NCBI RefSeq assembly: GCF_000687475.1
Contig: NC_057320.1
Coordinates: 4,243,501-4,307,500, forward strand
Length of the DNA: 64,000 nt
Direction of reading: 5' to 3'
Origin: Ustilaginoidea virens
Taxonomy: Eukaryota > Ascomycota > Sordariomycetes > Hypocreales > Clavicipitaceae
Of the stretch, positions 22,733 to 34,913 are shown piece after piece (position 1 is the stretch's first letter; each line of letters begins with the position of its first letter). The position numbers and the translations under genes were made by a program. The notes under the pieces are model-generated. The model ran no database searches, had not been told where the DNA came from, and was given only the letters and a program-made list of their open reading frames with translations.

Positions 22733-24609
22733 ATGACGAGACGATCGCCTATGCCGAGCCCGCATGCGCCAATGCTGCCGCCGCCGCCGCCATCGCTGCC
22801 GCTGCCGCTGCGTCAACAACCTTCCCCAGCTCCCGCTTCTTCTTCAGCCTCAACCACCCTCCCTGCCAAGGCCGGCAAGTCGAAAAACTTCATCCTTGCC
22901 GACATGGACGGGCGCTCTTCGAGGGACAATCGCGCTTGTGCAAGCTGCATTTCCAAGCTGGGCCCAAGCGAGGTTGGCCAAGTCAATTGGCATCTTGCCG
23001 AGGACCAGGCATGCCGCCTCTGCCAGGTCGCCCAGTGCAAGCCGGAAGCCTTCACCAAGCCCTTCTGTGACTTCTTGCGGGAAAACCCCACCGTCTTCCA
23101 CGCCGTCGACTACTTCAAGCGCAAGTTGAACGACTGCGGTTTCGCAGAGGTATGTTTTCTCCGGTACCTACAATCGACTTGGGGGACAAGGCGAGGAGGA
23201 AGGGGGTGTTTGTGGCGGTAGCTGCTGTGGCCAACCTGCACAACATGGCGCACGCGCGCGCCCTTCTTTCGCATACCAAAATGGATATTTCCTGACATGG
23301 CTCAAACCCCCCCCGACAGCTTTCCTCTCGAGACGCGTGGGATGGCAAGGTGCAGCCGGGTGGGAAATACTGGGTCTCTCGCAACGGCAGCACCATCATC
23401 GCCTTTACCGTCGGCGAGGCCTACAAGCCCGGAAACGGAGTGGGCATGATCGCCGGCCACGTTGACGCCCTGACTGCCCGTCTCAAGCCCGTGAGCACCC
23501 GACCCAGCAAAGCCGGCTACGTGCAGCTCGGCGTCGCCCCTTACGCCGGCGGCTTGAACCAGACGTGGTGGGATCGCGACCTCAGCATCGGCGGCCGCGT
23601 CGTGGTACGAGACGAGGAGACGGGCAAGACGAGCACCAGGCTCGTCAATCTCGACTGGCCGATTGCCAAGATCCCCACGCTAGCGCCGCACTTTGGCGTC
23701 GGCATGTTTGGCAACAACAATCCGGAAACCCAAGCCGTGCCCGTCATCGGTCTCCAGGGGCCCCCATCCCGAACCGACGAGCCCAGCCGAGACGAGCCCC
23801 TCGGACCAGACGGCGCCTTTGTGGCCACCCAGCCGCCGAGACTGGTCCAGCTCATCGCCAAGGAGCTCGGCATCACGTCCTACGCCTCCATCCTCAACTG
23901 GGAGCTGGAGCTGTACGACAGCCAGCCCGCGCAGACGCTCGGCATGGACAGGGAGTTCATCACCGCCGGCCGCATCGACGACAAGCTGTGCTCGTGGGCC
24001 GCGCTGACGGGCCTCCTGGCCGCCGACACCAGCAAGCACGACGGCTACATCAAGCTCGTCGCCCTCTTTGACGACGAGGAGATTGGCTCGCTCCTCCGCC
24101 AAGGCGCCCGCGGCAACTTCCTCCCGCTCGTCGTCGAGCGCGCCGTCGAGGCCCTCAGCGGGGACGCCTTCGGGCCCGGCCTCGCCGGCCAGACCTACGC
24201 CCGGTCCTTCCTCGTCTCCGCCGACGTCACCCACGCCGGCAACCCCAACTTCCTCGAAAACTACCTCGACGGCCACGTTCCCCAGCTCAACGTGGGCATG
24301 ACCATCTCCAGCGACTCCAACGGCCACATGACCTCGGACGCCGTCTCCACCGCCATCCTGCGCCGCGTCGGCGAGATCATCGGCGCCAAGACGCAGAACT
24401 TCCAGATCCGCAACGACTCGCGCAGCGGCGGGACCGTCGGCCCCATGCTCTCCAGCGCCATGGGCGTGAGGGCCGCCGACGCGGGCCTGGCCCAGCTCAG
24501 CATGCACTCTGTCCGGGCTACCACCGGAGCCCTAGACCCGGGCCTGGGGGTGCAGTTTTTCAAGGGGTTCCTGGACCATTGGGAGCAGATTGACGGGGAG
24601 TGGTCCTGA
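22733..24609 (+). CDS. APE1: M18 metalloaminopeptidase (vacuolar aminopeptidase I-like)
   Basis: Zinc aminopeptidase of family M18 that removes N-terminal residues; the fungal relatives include Ape1 of the vacuole (delivered by the Cvt pathway) and cytosolic Ape4. Exons 22733-23149 and 23320-24609 join in phase 0 (GAG|GTATGT...GACAG|CTT) to give 568 residues. Metal-ligand motifs appear in order: AGHVDALTARLKP (His about 186), GRIDDKLCS, FDDEEIGSLLRQGARG (general base plus ligand Glu, with Asp where FDNEEIGS is usual), SADVTHAGNPNF and QLSMHSVRATTG. SRSGGTVGP and LAPHFG also match, and HVDALT..LKP with MHS.RA.TG favours Ape1 over Ape4. The first ~60 residues are Pro/Ser-rich and unlike yeast. 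The last codons are duplicated about 78 bp downstream, beyond the stop. Confidence 0.9.
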
Positions 24610-24678
24610 ATGCGTAGGGGCATCGAATTGAGTGGGGCGTTTGGTTGCCGGACCGCTGAGGAGCAGATTGACGGGGAG
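24583..24678 (+). repeat. Direct duplication of the M18 gene tail
   Basis: The 18 bp encoding EQIDGE near the stop (24583-24600) recur exactly at 24661-24678, 78 bp downstream in the 3' spacer. A weaker match follows (GAATTG..., then GCCGGAC), so a unit of roughly 78 bp including the stop was probably duplicated in tandem and diverged. Confidence 0.8.
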
Positions 24679-25120
24679 CGGGAGTCGTCTTGAATTGCAA
24701 CGTGTTGATTTGCGTGGGGGGGGGGGGGTGTTGGGGGTGGGGGTTGGATGGTAATTAATTGCCGGACGTTTCAGTGCCATGTCATTTACAAAGCATAAAG
24801 CGCCGAGACGTGAATTCTATATTTTTATGGCGGGTCTTTTATGATCTGGTGGAACGGCCCATTATAAATTGCCCAAAAAAAAAAAAAAAAAAAAAAAAGG
24901 TCTAGACGCTGGCAATCCAGCACCTCAGCTGGCGCCCCTCGGAGAAACGTCTGCTATGTATATCCCCGTCGCTTTCCATCCAGGGTGATGCTTCCGTCTC
25001 TACATCATGCTCATGTTTGAAAATAAATTCAAAATTTTAAGAAAGAAAAAATTAAAAAAAATTGCATTGAAAGTTTGGAAATGGAGACGAAAGGCCTAGG
25101 GACAATTGGGAAAGGCGCAT
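24610..25120. other. Spacer between convergent M18 and SYG1 genes
   Basis: 3'-to-3' spacer with no gene. Holds the duplicated M18 tail, a G run at about 24716-24728, an A run at 24876-24898 and A/T-rich sequence near 25020-25065. Confidence 0.6.
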
Positions 25121-25208
25121 TCATGCCTGCTGGTCTTGGGCCCTCCACCCGAGCTCGCCAGCGTTGCCGGCTTCCAGCAAGCTAGCGACTTCTTCTTCTT
25201 CTTCTTCT

Positions 25209-25240
<32 letters not shown>

Positions 25241-28200
25241 CTCATCGCTCTGTCCCTCGGCCTCTTCTGCCTGCTCCACTGCCCCTGGCTTTCGTCGCTT
25301 GACGAAATCCTGCTTGTGGGCTTCCGCCAACACTTTGGAGAATGACCTCCCGCGAGGGGCGTCCCTGCCGCGGCGCCATGTCCCGAGCCGGCGGCCGGCA
25401 AGGGCAGTCGAGCTTCCTGACGGCCGGGCGGTTCCCCCGTGGCTCTGCTCCTCGGTCGTCAGCATCGGCGAGGTCTCCAGGCTGGCGCGCTCCGTCAGAG
25501 GCTCGATCCGGTACGGGAGAGCCACGTCGCGAGACGCCTTGTACTGGGAGACGTTGGCGCAATGCTCGTTCTCGACGCGGAAGAGAGCCCACATGCCGCG
25601 ACGGAGGGCTTCCACAAACGATACCGAGAAGGAGACCACGGTGGAGTGCTGCGTGTTGTGCGTGAAGATGGCGTAGAATATCCACGCAAACCGCAGGACG
25701 GGGTCGACGACCATGATCAAGTAGTACGGCCATTGACGTTTGAGGGCCAGGATGTCCCGCAGAGCCCAGTGGCGGGCTTCTGTTTGAAGCAGGGAGAAGT
25801 CCATCAAGATGTCCCAGACAGCTGAGGATGCTCAGTCAGCTGATGCTTGCCGGATGAAAATGTGGCCAGGACGAGAGAGTCACAACAATGGCTTACAGGC
25901 GTATGTGGCGTTGATGATGGAAAATACTATGTACAGCACAAGGTTTGATCGGGAACCGTACAGGCGGTACCGAGATAGCATGGCGGATGAAACAATGGTC
26001 ATGATGTATTTACCGCCATTGATCAGATGAGGGAACACGTTGCGTGTGTCCTTGTACCGCCGAAGACATTGAAGGAGACGCCAAATGGGGGGCAAGGTCA
26101 AGAGAAAGCCCATGACTCGGGAATGGCTGGAATTGCATTGCGCTGGATCGATCCAGTCGTTGGCATACAGGCAAGAGAACAGTTCGATATTCTACACGGC
26201 AAGCATGTCAGCCGAATCATTTCAAGGCGAAAGTTTTGCATAACTCATAGCACAGCTTGGAACTCACCGCCATGGAATATGTCAAAGAGCAGTACATGTC
26301 GCCGAGGAAAAAGTCACGGAACTCGACCGGATAAAGGCCGGCCAGTAACAGGCGCCACTTCTTGCAGTTAGCCCATGATCTTGACAAATCTGTTCTCATG
26401 CCGTGCGTGATCCAGTCGAGTCAAGGGAGGCTTACATGCGCGTAGACGAACCATTTCCGGCTCTTGTGCCACAAGACTGGCGCAGGGAGGAATATCAGCA
26501 CGACAGTAGCGCAAATCAAGAACACAGGGTATAAAAGGTAAAGTCGGTCCGCGCCCAAGCGGCTAAAGTTCATCCACATGAAGAGGCCCAACAGCAAGAG
26601 GAAGAAGCTTGGAAACTGGGCCAGCGGCCTCCAGTCGAGCAAACTTCTTTGGTCAAACTCAAAGATGAAGGGATAGTTGATCTTGTTCTTGGACCATATG
26701 AAGCAGTTTATGCAGAAGAGCGAAAACATGAGGAGCATGAGAAAGTATCCGGCGTACAACTGCAAAAGAAAGCTCGTATGGAGACGAATGACAGGGTCCT
26801 TGTCAAAGAGGAGCCGCGCACCATGAACCAGACCTTGAACTGAAAAAAGAAGTCCGGTGCCGATGAGGAAGCCGTTGAGGAAGGAGCTGCCAGATTCGCT
26901 TTTGGATCTGCTGGTGATGCTCCGAAGTTTCCCGGCAGCAAGCTTGTAGTTGCCGCGTTCGAAATATCGTGCATACAAGTCTTCCACGGCCTTGATGTGC
27001 CCATCAAGGACGTCGCTGCTGACAAACCAAGCCTTGTTGACCTTTTCGTTCATGTACCTGAGCGGAGGGCGAGCATTGGCGGCCTTGTCAAACTTCTTGT
27101 TCAACTTGCGAAACGCCGTCCGATTCAGCAGGGCATACGATTTGAGAAGCTCAAGTCCTCGATAGAATTCTTGAAGGGCCAACTTCAACTTGCGCTTTGC
27201 CGTCCGGTACGATACCTCTTCTTTTTGCCGTCTCCGACTATAATCCCTCGCTGCGTCGCCAGCAGAGGCGCCTGCTGGCAAGTATTGCGTGGGTGCCATG
27301 GTCTGCAGGGCTTTGGAATTGGGCCCTGGCGGAAACATTCTGGCCCTGATGGGCTGGACCCATCCATTTTGATTGTCTTTTGGGATTTCGGCGTCGGTGT
27401 CGTGCCTACCGTTCATGCCAGGATCGTAGGGGTTGTTGTAGATTTCTTGCATCCGCCGGTTACGCATCTCATGGAGCTGCTGCCTCAGGACGGACAGTCT
27501 CTGCCCGGCTTGGTCCTCCTTGAGCTTATAAAACGTCTCCACTTTGTCCAGCTCTGAATCTAGGAATTCGTAAAATTCTCGTTCCCTCTCCCGGACCAAG
27601 CCAAAGTCGGACAAGTTACTATCCATCTTGGACATGTCCTGATGCATTGGGCTGTGAGCATGGGAAAATATTCGTCGTAGTGGAGAGGGAGACAGCGTCA
27701 TGAATGATGCAGCGGTGGACCTTCTTGGTAAGGTGGAAGAGCGGTTTCCCTTGTCGGCCGTTGGCGCGGGTTCTGCGGCAATGGATGCGCGCCGTTGTAG
27801 AGGCAATTTGCTGCGGTTCCGTTGCATGGCTTCCGTGGGCCTCTTCAGCACCTGAGAGTCGGGTGCCTCCATAGCGGGTTCCGGGAGCGCAAAGTCCTTG
27901 CTACCATCCAGCCGATGCTGCAGTGGACTGCAGGCTCGGGGAGTAGGTACGAAGCTTCCATATTGAAGGTTGTTGGTTTTGTCATTCAACGCCTCGTCCT
28001 CGCCGGCATTTCCAGCGACGGCAATGGGAACTGGTTGTGGAGGGGGTGGCGCATCGCTTTGTTGAGGTGTCCAAGCCGGAGCTGGTCCAGCAGTTGAGGA
28101 TGGTAGGACCGATGTTCTTTCAATGTTGCTTGGCCGAAAAAAGGAGGGGGTGCGGTTCGGAAATCCCTTGGGTATTCGGTTCACGGCTCTGGAGACGGCC

Positions 28201-28570
28201 TTGACATATTTCTTGCCAGCCTTGTAGTTGAGGTACTTGATGCGCCACTCTAACGATGCGGTCAGTATGGTTCTTTCGCGGGCACTTTATGGGTAATTTT
28301 GTTTTCTTTTGTTTTTGTTTTTGTTTGTTTTGTTTGATGTGTTTAGACCGGGACATGTGCTTGGACATTGGCTGAGGTTATTGAGACAACTTTCTGGCTG
28401 CCCAGCTCGAATCGCACCAATAAGATCCCAGGGGTGGCAAAGAAAAAAAATTGGAAGGCAAAACGGAAAAAAAAAAAAAAATGGCAACTTGAGAGTTGAA
28501 GGAGAGGGGACGCCAGGGCTGGATACCTACCAGGAACAGCGTCTCTGTCAAGCTCCTTTGCAAACTTCAT
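25121..28570 (-). CDS. SYG1: SPX-EXS protein, SYG1/XPR1 family
   Basis: Membrane protein of the SYG1/XPR1 family; SPX domains bind inositol pyrophosphates, and XPR1-type proteins export phosphate. Five exons on the minus strand, 28531-28570, 26436-28249, 26268-26357, 25897-26191 and 25121-25821, are in phase and give 979 residues. The start MKFAKELDRDAVP|EWRIKYLNY is the typical SPX beginning. SPX is split by a ~180-residue Ser/Pro-rich insertion before REREFYEFLDSELDKV, and ends with YRTAKRKLKLALQEFYRGLELL and the FRKLNKKFDK helix. Several TM segments follow, then the EXS domain (WRLLLAGLYPVEFRDFFLGD, CNSSHSR, RRYKDTRNVFPHLINGGKY, RVENEH). The tail is strongly acidic (Asp/Glu run) from a GAC/GAA repeat. 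The exon 3 acceptor could lie 3 bp earlier (26360), adding one Lys. Exon 1's intron includes a long A/T run. Confidence 0.9.
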
Positions 28571-30494
28571 TGCCGCAGTCTCAGCTGGCGGCCCGGCCTT
28601 TCAAAAAGAGTCGGGCGAGATGGGCTGCATGTGAGATGCTGCCAGAGCCAACGACAGGGTGCAATGCGAGCACAACCAGGACGGGATTGCTTCTGTAGGA
28701 CGGGGGTGGTCAATGGGGGATGGGGTCCAAAAACAGCCACGGAAGGGTTTACCGGTGATGAAGATGAAGAAGTGGAACGACGTTGAAGGCGACAACCTCG
28801 TAGAAGGCGCCATTCCGTGCCTGTTGTGGTCGTGGCGCTGGCCGTGGCGTTGGCCGTCTTCCCCTCCACCAGACCAGACTTCTCCCTGCCCTGGAGGCCT
28901 GGCCCCTGCCCCTGTGATTTCATGGCCCCACAGCTCTATGGTGCAGCCTGTCAAGCGTCAAGCGTCAAAAGTGTCAAAAGTGTCAAGCGGCAAGCGGCAA
29001 GCGGCAAGCGGCAAGCGGCAAGCGGGATGTCGATGGCTTCGATGGCTTCGATGGCTTCGATGGCTGGCTTCGATGGAGCGACGGGACCGCAGTCAAGATC
29101 CGGCGAGGATTCTCGTTTATTGGACCTTGGGAAAGTTTCCAGCGATATCTAGAGCTCATTCCGCCAAGGCTGCTATGCTTCAACGGACTTGGTGATGTAC
29201 CGTCAGGGAGAGGGAGCTGTTCCTCAGGTCCACGCCAGGGGCGGCTACTTTGGGAATTGCCCCAGCCAGGTCGATATTTGATCCCTGCTCTTGCAGGTAG
29301 CACGCCTTAGCAGGTTGTCTGGCTCGCGCTTGCACGTGCTAGGAGCCTGCGTAGCAGCAAGTTTCGATAGCTTTCCATATACTTCTTTTCAGATAGGGAT
29401 AATAAACATACTACGTTCCTCGCGGAGCACGAGAGGAAACCTTTGGGGAGGGCGGGTTGGTGGGAATCAAACAGGATGACCAACAAGAAAAAAAACGACC
29501 GTTGGCTCGATTGCCATCGCGTGCGTTAGTCTCGTCGACGTGCTCCTTTCCTTGCTAGATGTGTTCCCTAAGATGATGGTGTCGTCTCATGTCGTGCCAA
29601 GCACTGCAGTCGCTCCTGCCGTTTATTCATTCAGTTATCTGGCGGTCGGTTCTCGTGGACTGATAGTTTGGGCAGCCTGCAGCCTGCAGCAGAGGTCTGG
29701 TCTGGTCTGGTCTGGTCGGTCTGGTCGGCCTGGTCTGGTACTTTTGAACGAACCCCGGTGGTTTGCTGTTTGACTGCTTGGGCCATGGAAGGAGGGGAAG
29801 CCGCTGCAACACTAAACGGTGACACCAAGGTACATGCGCGTACCTAAGGTACCAGACCTACCCCCGGCTACCAGCCCGTTGACAGCCGCCTTGGCTGCTG
29901 AGGCAGCGGGGAGCGGGGTAGTGGGTGCACTGCATTTGCATTGGTGATCGTGGCGACACAGCTTTTGCCCCGGATGAGTGCATACGACACCACACCCCAG
30001 GCGGGAGGCAGCAGACTGGTACGGTCTGGTACATACGAACTCCGGAGTATCCGCAGTACCAGACCAGTTCAACGTTGCAACTTGCGGCGGCCCACGGGCA
30101 GCTCATATTGCGAGGCAATTCAATCCACTTGTTTTGCGGGGGGAGAAAAAAAAAATCCCAAAAGAAAAAACCCCAAAAGAAAAAACCCCCCGCGTCAAGC
30201 TGCGATTGGAGGAGTCTCTGACTGACCGACCCTGTCACTGTCTGATTCGTGCATGCTGGCATAACGCGCAACAGGGATCGGACTTTTTTCCTCTCCTGCG
30301 GAATCTGCATGACGGACTGCTATCAGTGCCTAATAAATGCCCATGCGCTTGAGTATTGGATATTGATTTTATCTAAAATCGGCCCTCGACAGCGGGTTTG
30401 GCACGACACGCGGCCCCGCGACCATGGCCTTTGGAATGGGAATGGGAATAGGAATGGAATGAATCAAGATGGCCCGGGGCATTGAACTGAGTAT

Positions 30495-30529
<35 letters not shown>

Positions 30530-32371
30530 ATCAATGACCCGACGCGGCGGCGAGTTTTGCTGGCGAAGGGGAGAACCCGCTGCGGACCTTACGACCCCTG
30601 AGCCAGGAGCTACCAGGTAGGTACTAGCGTCAACACGCATGCACATGTACGGATTACCGAGGTTGCCAAGGTCCAAGCTCGCTGGCACAACATCGAACAT
30701 GCGCTTTCGCACGGACTATGAAGAAAGGGACGAGAGGGGGAAAGGAAAGCAAGCCTTTGCCAGCCTCTCACCCGTTGGCTGCCAAACACTGCGTCATGAC
30801 TTGCACGCCGTGTTGCGCATGATCCGGGACGGCCTGCCGTGCTTGTTGGGTCGCAAACAGCATGCAGTGATACCTGGATTCCGCGATGGCGCTCTCCGAG
30901 GCGTAAAGGGGGGGGATCTGAGGGTTGACGTTGGAGTCTGGAGTGACCAGTCTGGAATGCGCTGCAGCGCACGGTAGATGTGGACGGTCTTGACCAAGCA
31001 TTACAAGCGCCTCGACGCAGGCTCATGGACGAAGTCGCGGCACCGATACCCGTCTTTTGGCCCATGGCCTTAGTCTCGGTTGCCAGCCAGCCAGCCAGCC
31101 AGCCAGCCAATCCATCGTCCCGAGTCGAGTCAGGTCTGAAACGTGGCTGGTGCCCGACGACAAAAGCGAAACCGGCTTTGGGGGTCTGGATATTACTAAG
31201 GCTGCAAAGTCTGGCATCGTCACCGAGGCTGTCCCCGCGTCGTTTTGCGATCCAGGGGGCCGGTACGCCGTTGGTTCTGTCGCCTGCAAGCCGGCTGAGA
31301 TGGGCGGGATCGAAAAGAAGCGGAAGAAGAAGAAGGGGCAAAAAAAAAAAAAAAGAAATCGGCATTTCCGATCCTGCTGCGGGGGTACATACCACGACAG
31401 CACATGGCTTTGACGTGCGGCAATATCGATCCGGCATGCTCAATGCCATGGCCATGGCCATCGTGTGCGACGGCAGCCATGTCTAGATGCAACCATGCGT
31501 CGCTATCAAGGTAGCACCGCAGGCACATCACGACTTGATGCAGATCGCTCTGCCTCCCGGCGCGGGCGGGCGCGGGCACGGCTGCTGGGCAAGGTCATGG
31601 ACAAGGGCGCAAAAGCGCGGCAGGCACTCGATGCCGCAGGCGCCAGGCATCATCAAGGATCAGCTGGGCTGCGAAACCACGGACCGCAACCTTGTTGATG
31701 CCCGTCGCCGACCAAATCTGCCAAGCAGTGCGCACTCGCACTAGTGGTATTGATTGTCGGTAGATGCAGCAGTCCTAGTCTTGGCTGGCGGCTGGACCGT
31801 GAAAACGGCGTTGGAAGCGGGAATCCCAGGCCGCCTGCCGCACCATCGGGCTAGTTGGTGGGCATCATGACGGCCTCTTACATAGAGTACCCACACGCAA
31901 GGTTTAGGTCAATCAATACAGGTCAACCAAGGTACTGTAGGTAGGTACCTACCTAATGTACGGAGTACCAGCGAAAGGTGAAGAAGTGCCAGCTGATGGA
32001 TGTTGCTGCGGCTGAGCCTTGCACCGCGTTCGGCCGCCGTGTCCGAGATTCAGCTGGCCTATCCTATCAATACATAGTCCTATCGCGGCTTTGCGTCGGG
32101 CAATGCGAATGCGAGGCAACATCAAGTCTCGAGGCGGTGGATGGCAGCACAAAAAATTGACCATCAATATTGATTGACAAAACCAAAACTCAACGGCTTT
32201 GTCTGCTTGCGAACCCAAACACGGCCGGCCATCCATCTCGAAACGCGGGTGCTGCCAATTCCGAGTCCGAGCTGGACAAGGGCTGGGGTGGGGGAAGGGG
32301 GGGGGGGGGTTCTGTTGCGCAACCGAAACGTTGACGATTTAGAGACAATGGGCGGATGCCATCAATGCCAT

Positions 32372-32447
32372 GCAGCACAGCACAGCACAGCACAGCACAG
32401 CACAGCACAGCACAGCACAGCACAGCACAGCACAGCACAGCACAGCA
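32372..32447. repeat. ACAGC pentanucleotide tandem repeat
   Basis: About fifteen perfect head-to-tail copies of a pentamer (GCACA phase). Because the period is not a multiple of three, it is open in all frames and creates false long frames of Ser-Thr-Ala-Gln-His on one strand and Leu-Cys-Ala-Val on the other. Confidence 0.95.
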
Positions 32448-34471
32448 CCGTCCATGACAAGTTTGAGGTGCGGAGTACGGAGCAGACTTTCTCCGTGGTG
32501 CGCACTGACTGTGGCTGCACTTGTGCGACGGGGGCGTGATTCCCCCCGCCCCCCACCACAGACCCCCCCGACATTATCAAATAGGTTCGGCCTGCTCGTT
32601 GCAGGCGTCAACTATGTCAAGTTCTGGCCATCTTGGACCTCATTGCCCGGGCAACAAGGTAGCAAAGCTCTACGGAGTGCTGTGCTGTGCTGCATCCTCA
32701 GTTGGTTGTTGACATGCATGTTCAGCCCAAAGAGGATTTTTTGCGTCACCTCTGTCTCTGCCGCCTTGTTGGGATTGATAGCTGCGAGAAGAGACGGCGA
32801 GAAGAGGTGGCGACCAGAGCCAAGGTTTCGGACGACGGGCCTTTCTTTCGGGCGGCCAAACTCAAAACGCGGCCTTTGCCTTTGCAACCGGGGGCTCGAA
32901 CATGGCCGATGCTGGGTGGGAATCAAAGTTTGCCTACTGTATCTGTATCATCTGGACGTCGCCGGCAGGTTCAATGGTCCCGTCCACCCTTTTCCACCGA
33001 CTCTCTCAACTCGCGCTCAACGTGTGAAAGTGCAGAGCCATCTAGGTCGAGCCCATATGGCATCATGGCTCACGGCTCACTTCGTTTCGTAAGTACCGAC
33101 CCTCGGCGAAAACGCCATATGTCTCGATGCGAAAATCAATCGAATCGAATCTGCAAGTCAGCCACGGCCCACCACCAGCCAGCCGTGTTGCCCAAAGCCA
33201 CCAGGCCCCCACCCTTCCCCCCACCCTCCCCCCTCCCCCCCCGTGGCATCCGCAGAACAAGCCAGGCCCAATTGATGGCTGCTGGGGGCTTCCCACTGCC
33301 CTGCCCACCATCGGGGACAGCGAGCCGGTGCTAGCCCTGCTGAGCAACAGGACGGCGGAGCACTCCGTGCAAGGTCATCAGGACTGCCGCAACGCAACGT
33401 CTTGATACGTACGTCAGACATGTCTGGTACCTTCCATTCCGGGTACCTAGGTACCCAACCTACCTGATGCTGGCTGCAACAACAAGCCGTGGTGGCGGGC
33501 GCTTACTCCGTTCCGTACCTTGGTCGACAGTCAGCAGTTCTGTGGTTAGATGCAAAAATTAACTTTTGGGTGAGTCATGGCTACGTTGAGAATCGAGCAG
33601 CATCGACGGAACCGTTGCGACGCAAGGAGTGCGGGAGTACTCGGTAGCAGGGAGGAAATTCAATGTCCAGCCCGGGCAGCAGCGGCGTTGATGTCATTTC
33701 AACCTTGACCAGACCGAACCAGACTTTGTTCCAGGTGGTTATAGCCTGACTGGCTGGACCTGACGCTCTAGCGAGCTGCCGCCAGTCACTGCACAGGGTC
33801 CCGTCGCAAAGTAATCACAATCGGCGACGCAACAGCTGATTGGACGGTCGACCCATGCTCGCCTGATTGGGGGGGCTTCCCCACACCGCTACGGAGGACG
33901 GACTCTGCAGCACTGATGTCTGGTTACTGCGGGTAGTCCGTACATACATGTATGTACCAATGTCTAACACAAGCTGCTAACTTGCTGTCGGACCGTTTAG
34001 TGGGCCCCTCAGCAGTTTAACGTTACCAACATGCGCAGCGCGCTACATGTATGTACGGAGAGCTCGCGAGGGACTCGTGACAGGCCCAGCGTGGCCCAGC
34101 GTGGCCCAGCGGGATCCCTCTAGGCCCCAGCCGGCTTCTCGCGAGTCCCGCCAGCACAGTCAGCCCATCCATCAACAAACATGAAGCACAGTCTTCTGAA
34201 CTTGCCTGACCCCAGCACAACCCAGCACAACCCAGCACAACCCAGCACAACCTCGCCCACCTGCACTGCACTGCACCGGCTGCATTTTCTGGCCTCAACA
34301 CCCACACACCAACTTCCCACACCCCCTCGTCCCTTTTTATTTTTATTTTTTTATTCCATTTTTATTTTTTTCCCCTCACCTTCCTCTTATCTTGTCCGTC
34401 CTCCCTCTACGGCTTGGCTTCTTTGCCAAAGTCGACTGTTTCTCTTCTTCCACCAGCTTTTCCTCCATGAC

Positions 34472-34588
34472 ATGATCCCCCCCCCGCCCTGTTCAAGACT
34501 CTTGAAACCGCTCACGCTGTTCCTGGCCGCTACTACCCTGCCAACTTGTCTGGTTCCCCTTGCGACTGCCGGCTTTTGGCCTGTATGA
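34472..34588 (+). promoter_or_regulatory. Possible upstream ORF (38 codons) in the leader of the 34914 gene
   Basis: ATG 34472 to TGA 34586-34588 lies after a long C/T-rich stretch, about 325 bp before the main start. It encodes a short hydrophobic peptide. If the mRNA starts in the C/T-rich tract, this uORF would be translated first and could dampen the main frame; alternatively it lies in an intron or is chance. Confidence 0.3.
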
Positions 34589-34913
34589 GGACCGAGGACT
34601 TGACCTCCAGCAATTTCGGCTCGTCTCCACAATCATCGACGTCTTGCCCTTTTCTCAATCTCGTTTTTTGACACCGAATACCAGAGCGAGTCCTCAGCTA
34701 CTCCAGGAACAGCAAACGACTCTGCGCGGTTGCCTACCTGACAATTGAAGTCCGTCGATCCGCAAAGAGGGTTCGCACCATTCGCAACGCTAGCCAGGTC
34801 AAGGACGGTATAACTCGGCCTCGAACCGGGTCGGGCCTTGGGGAAAAAAAAAGTTCTTTTGTTCGGATTGGTGCAAATTCCACGACAAGGATATAGCTGG
34901 GGTCTTGTCCAAA

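Larger units (their letters stand above)
28571..34913. other. 6.3 kb gene-poor, repeat-rich region
   Basis: No gene supported. Open frames of 100-280 codons exist on both strands but are unrelated to any family and follow the repeats. Contents: AAGCGGC and CGATGGCTT arrays (about 28976-29055), GGTCT array (29695-29735), T run (30495-30526), CCAG array (31083-31108), ACAGC pentamers (32372-32447), ACCCAGCACA decamers (34205-34250), several GGTACCTA-like and TACGGAGTA motifs, and a C/T-rich stretch (34321-34470) that looks like the leader of the gene at 34914. Confidence 0.55.

Noticed and set aside
23680..24507. 275-codon open frame antisense to the M18 aminopeptidase
   Set aside because: Val/Asp/Gly-rich shadow of a GC-rich exon whose sense frame has all family motifs.
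30610..31461. 283-codon minus-strand frame in the gene-poor region
   Set aside because: No family motif, composition follows local repeats (CCAG array), and overlapping frames on both strands are equally open.
32190..32611. Leu/Cys-rich and Ser/Gln/His-rich frames around 32.4 kb
   Set aside because: Produced entirely by the ACAGC pentamer, which is open in every frame.
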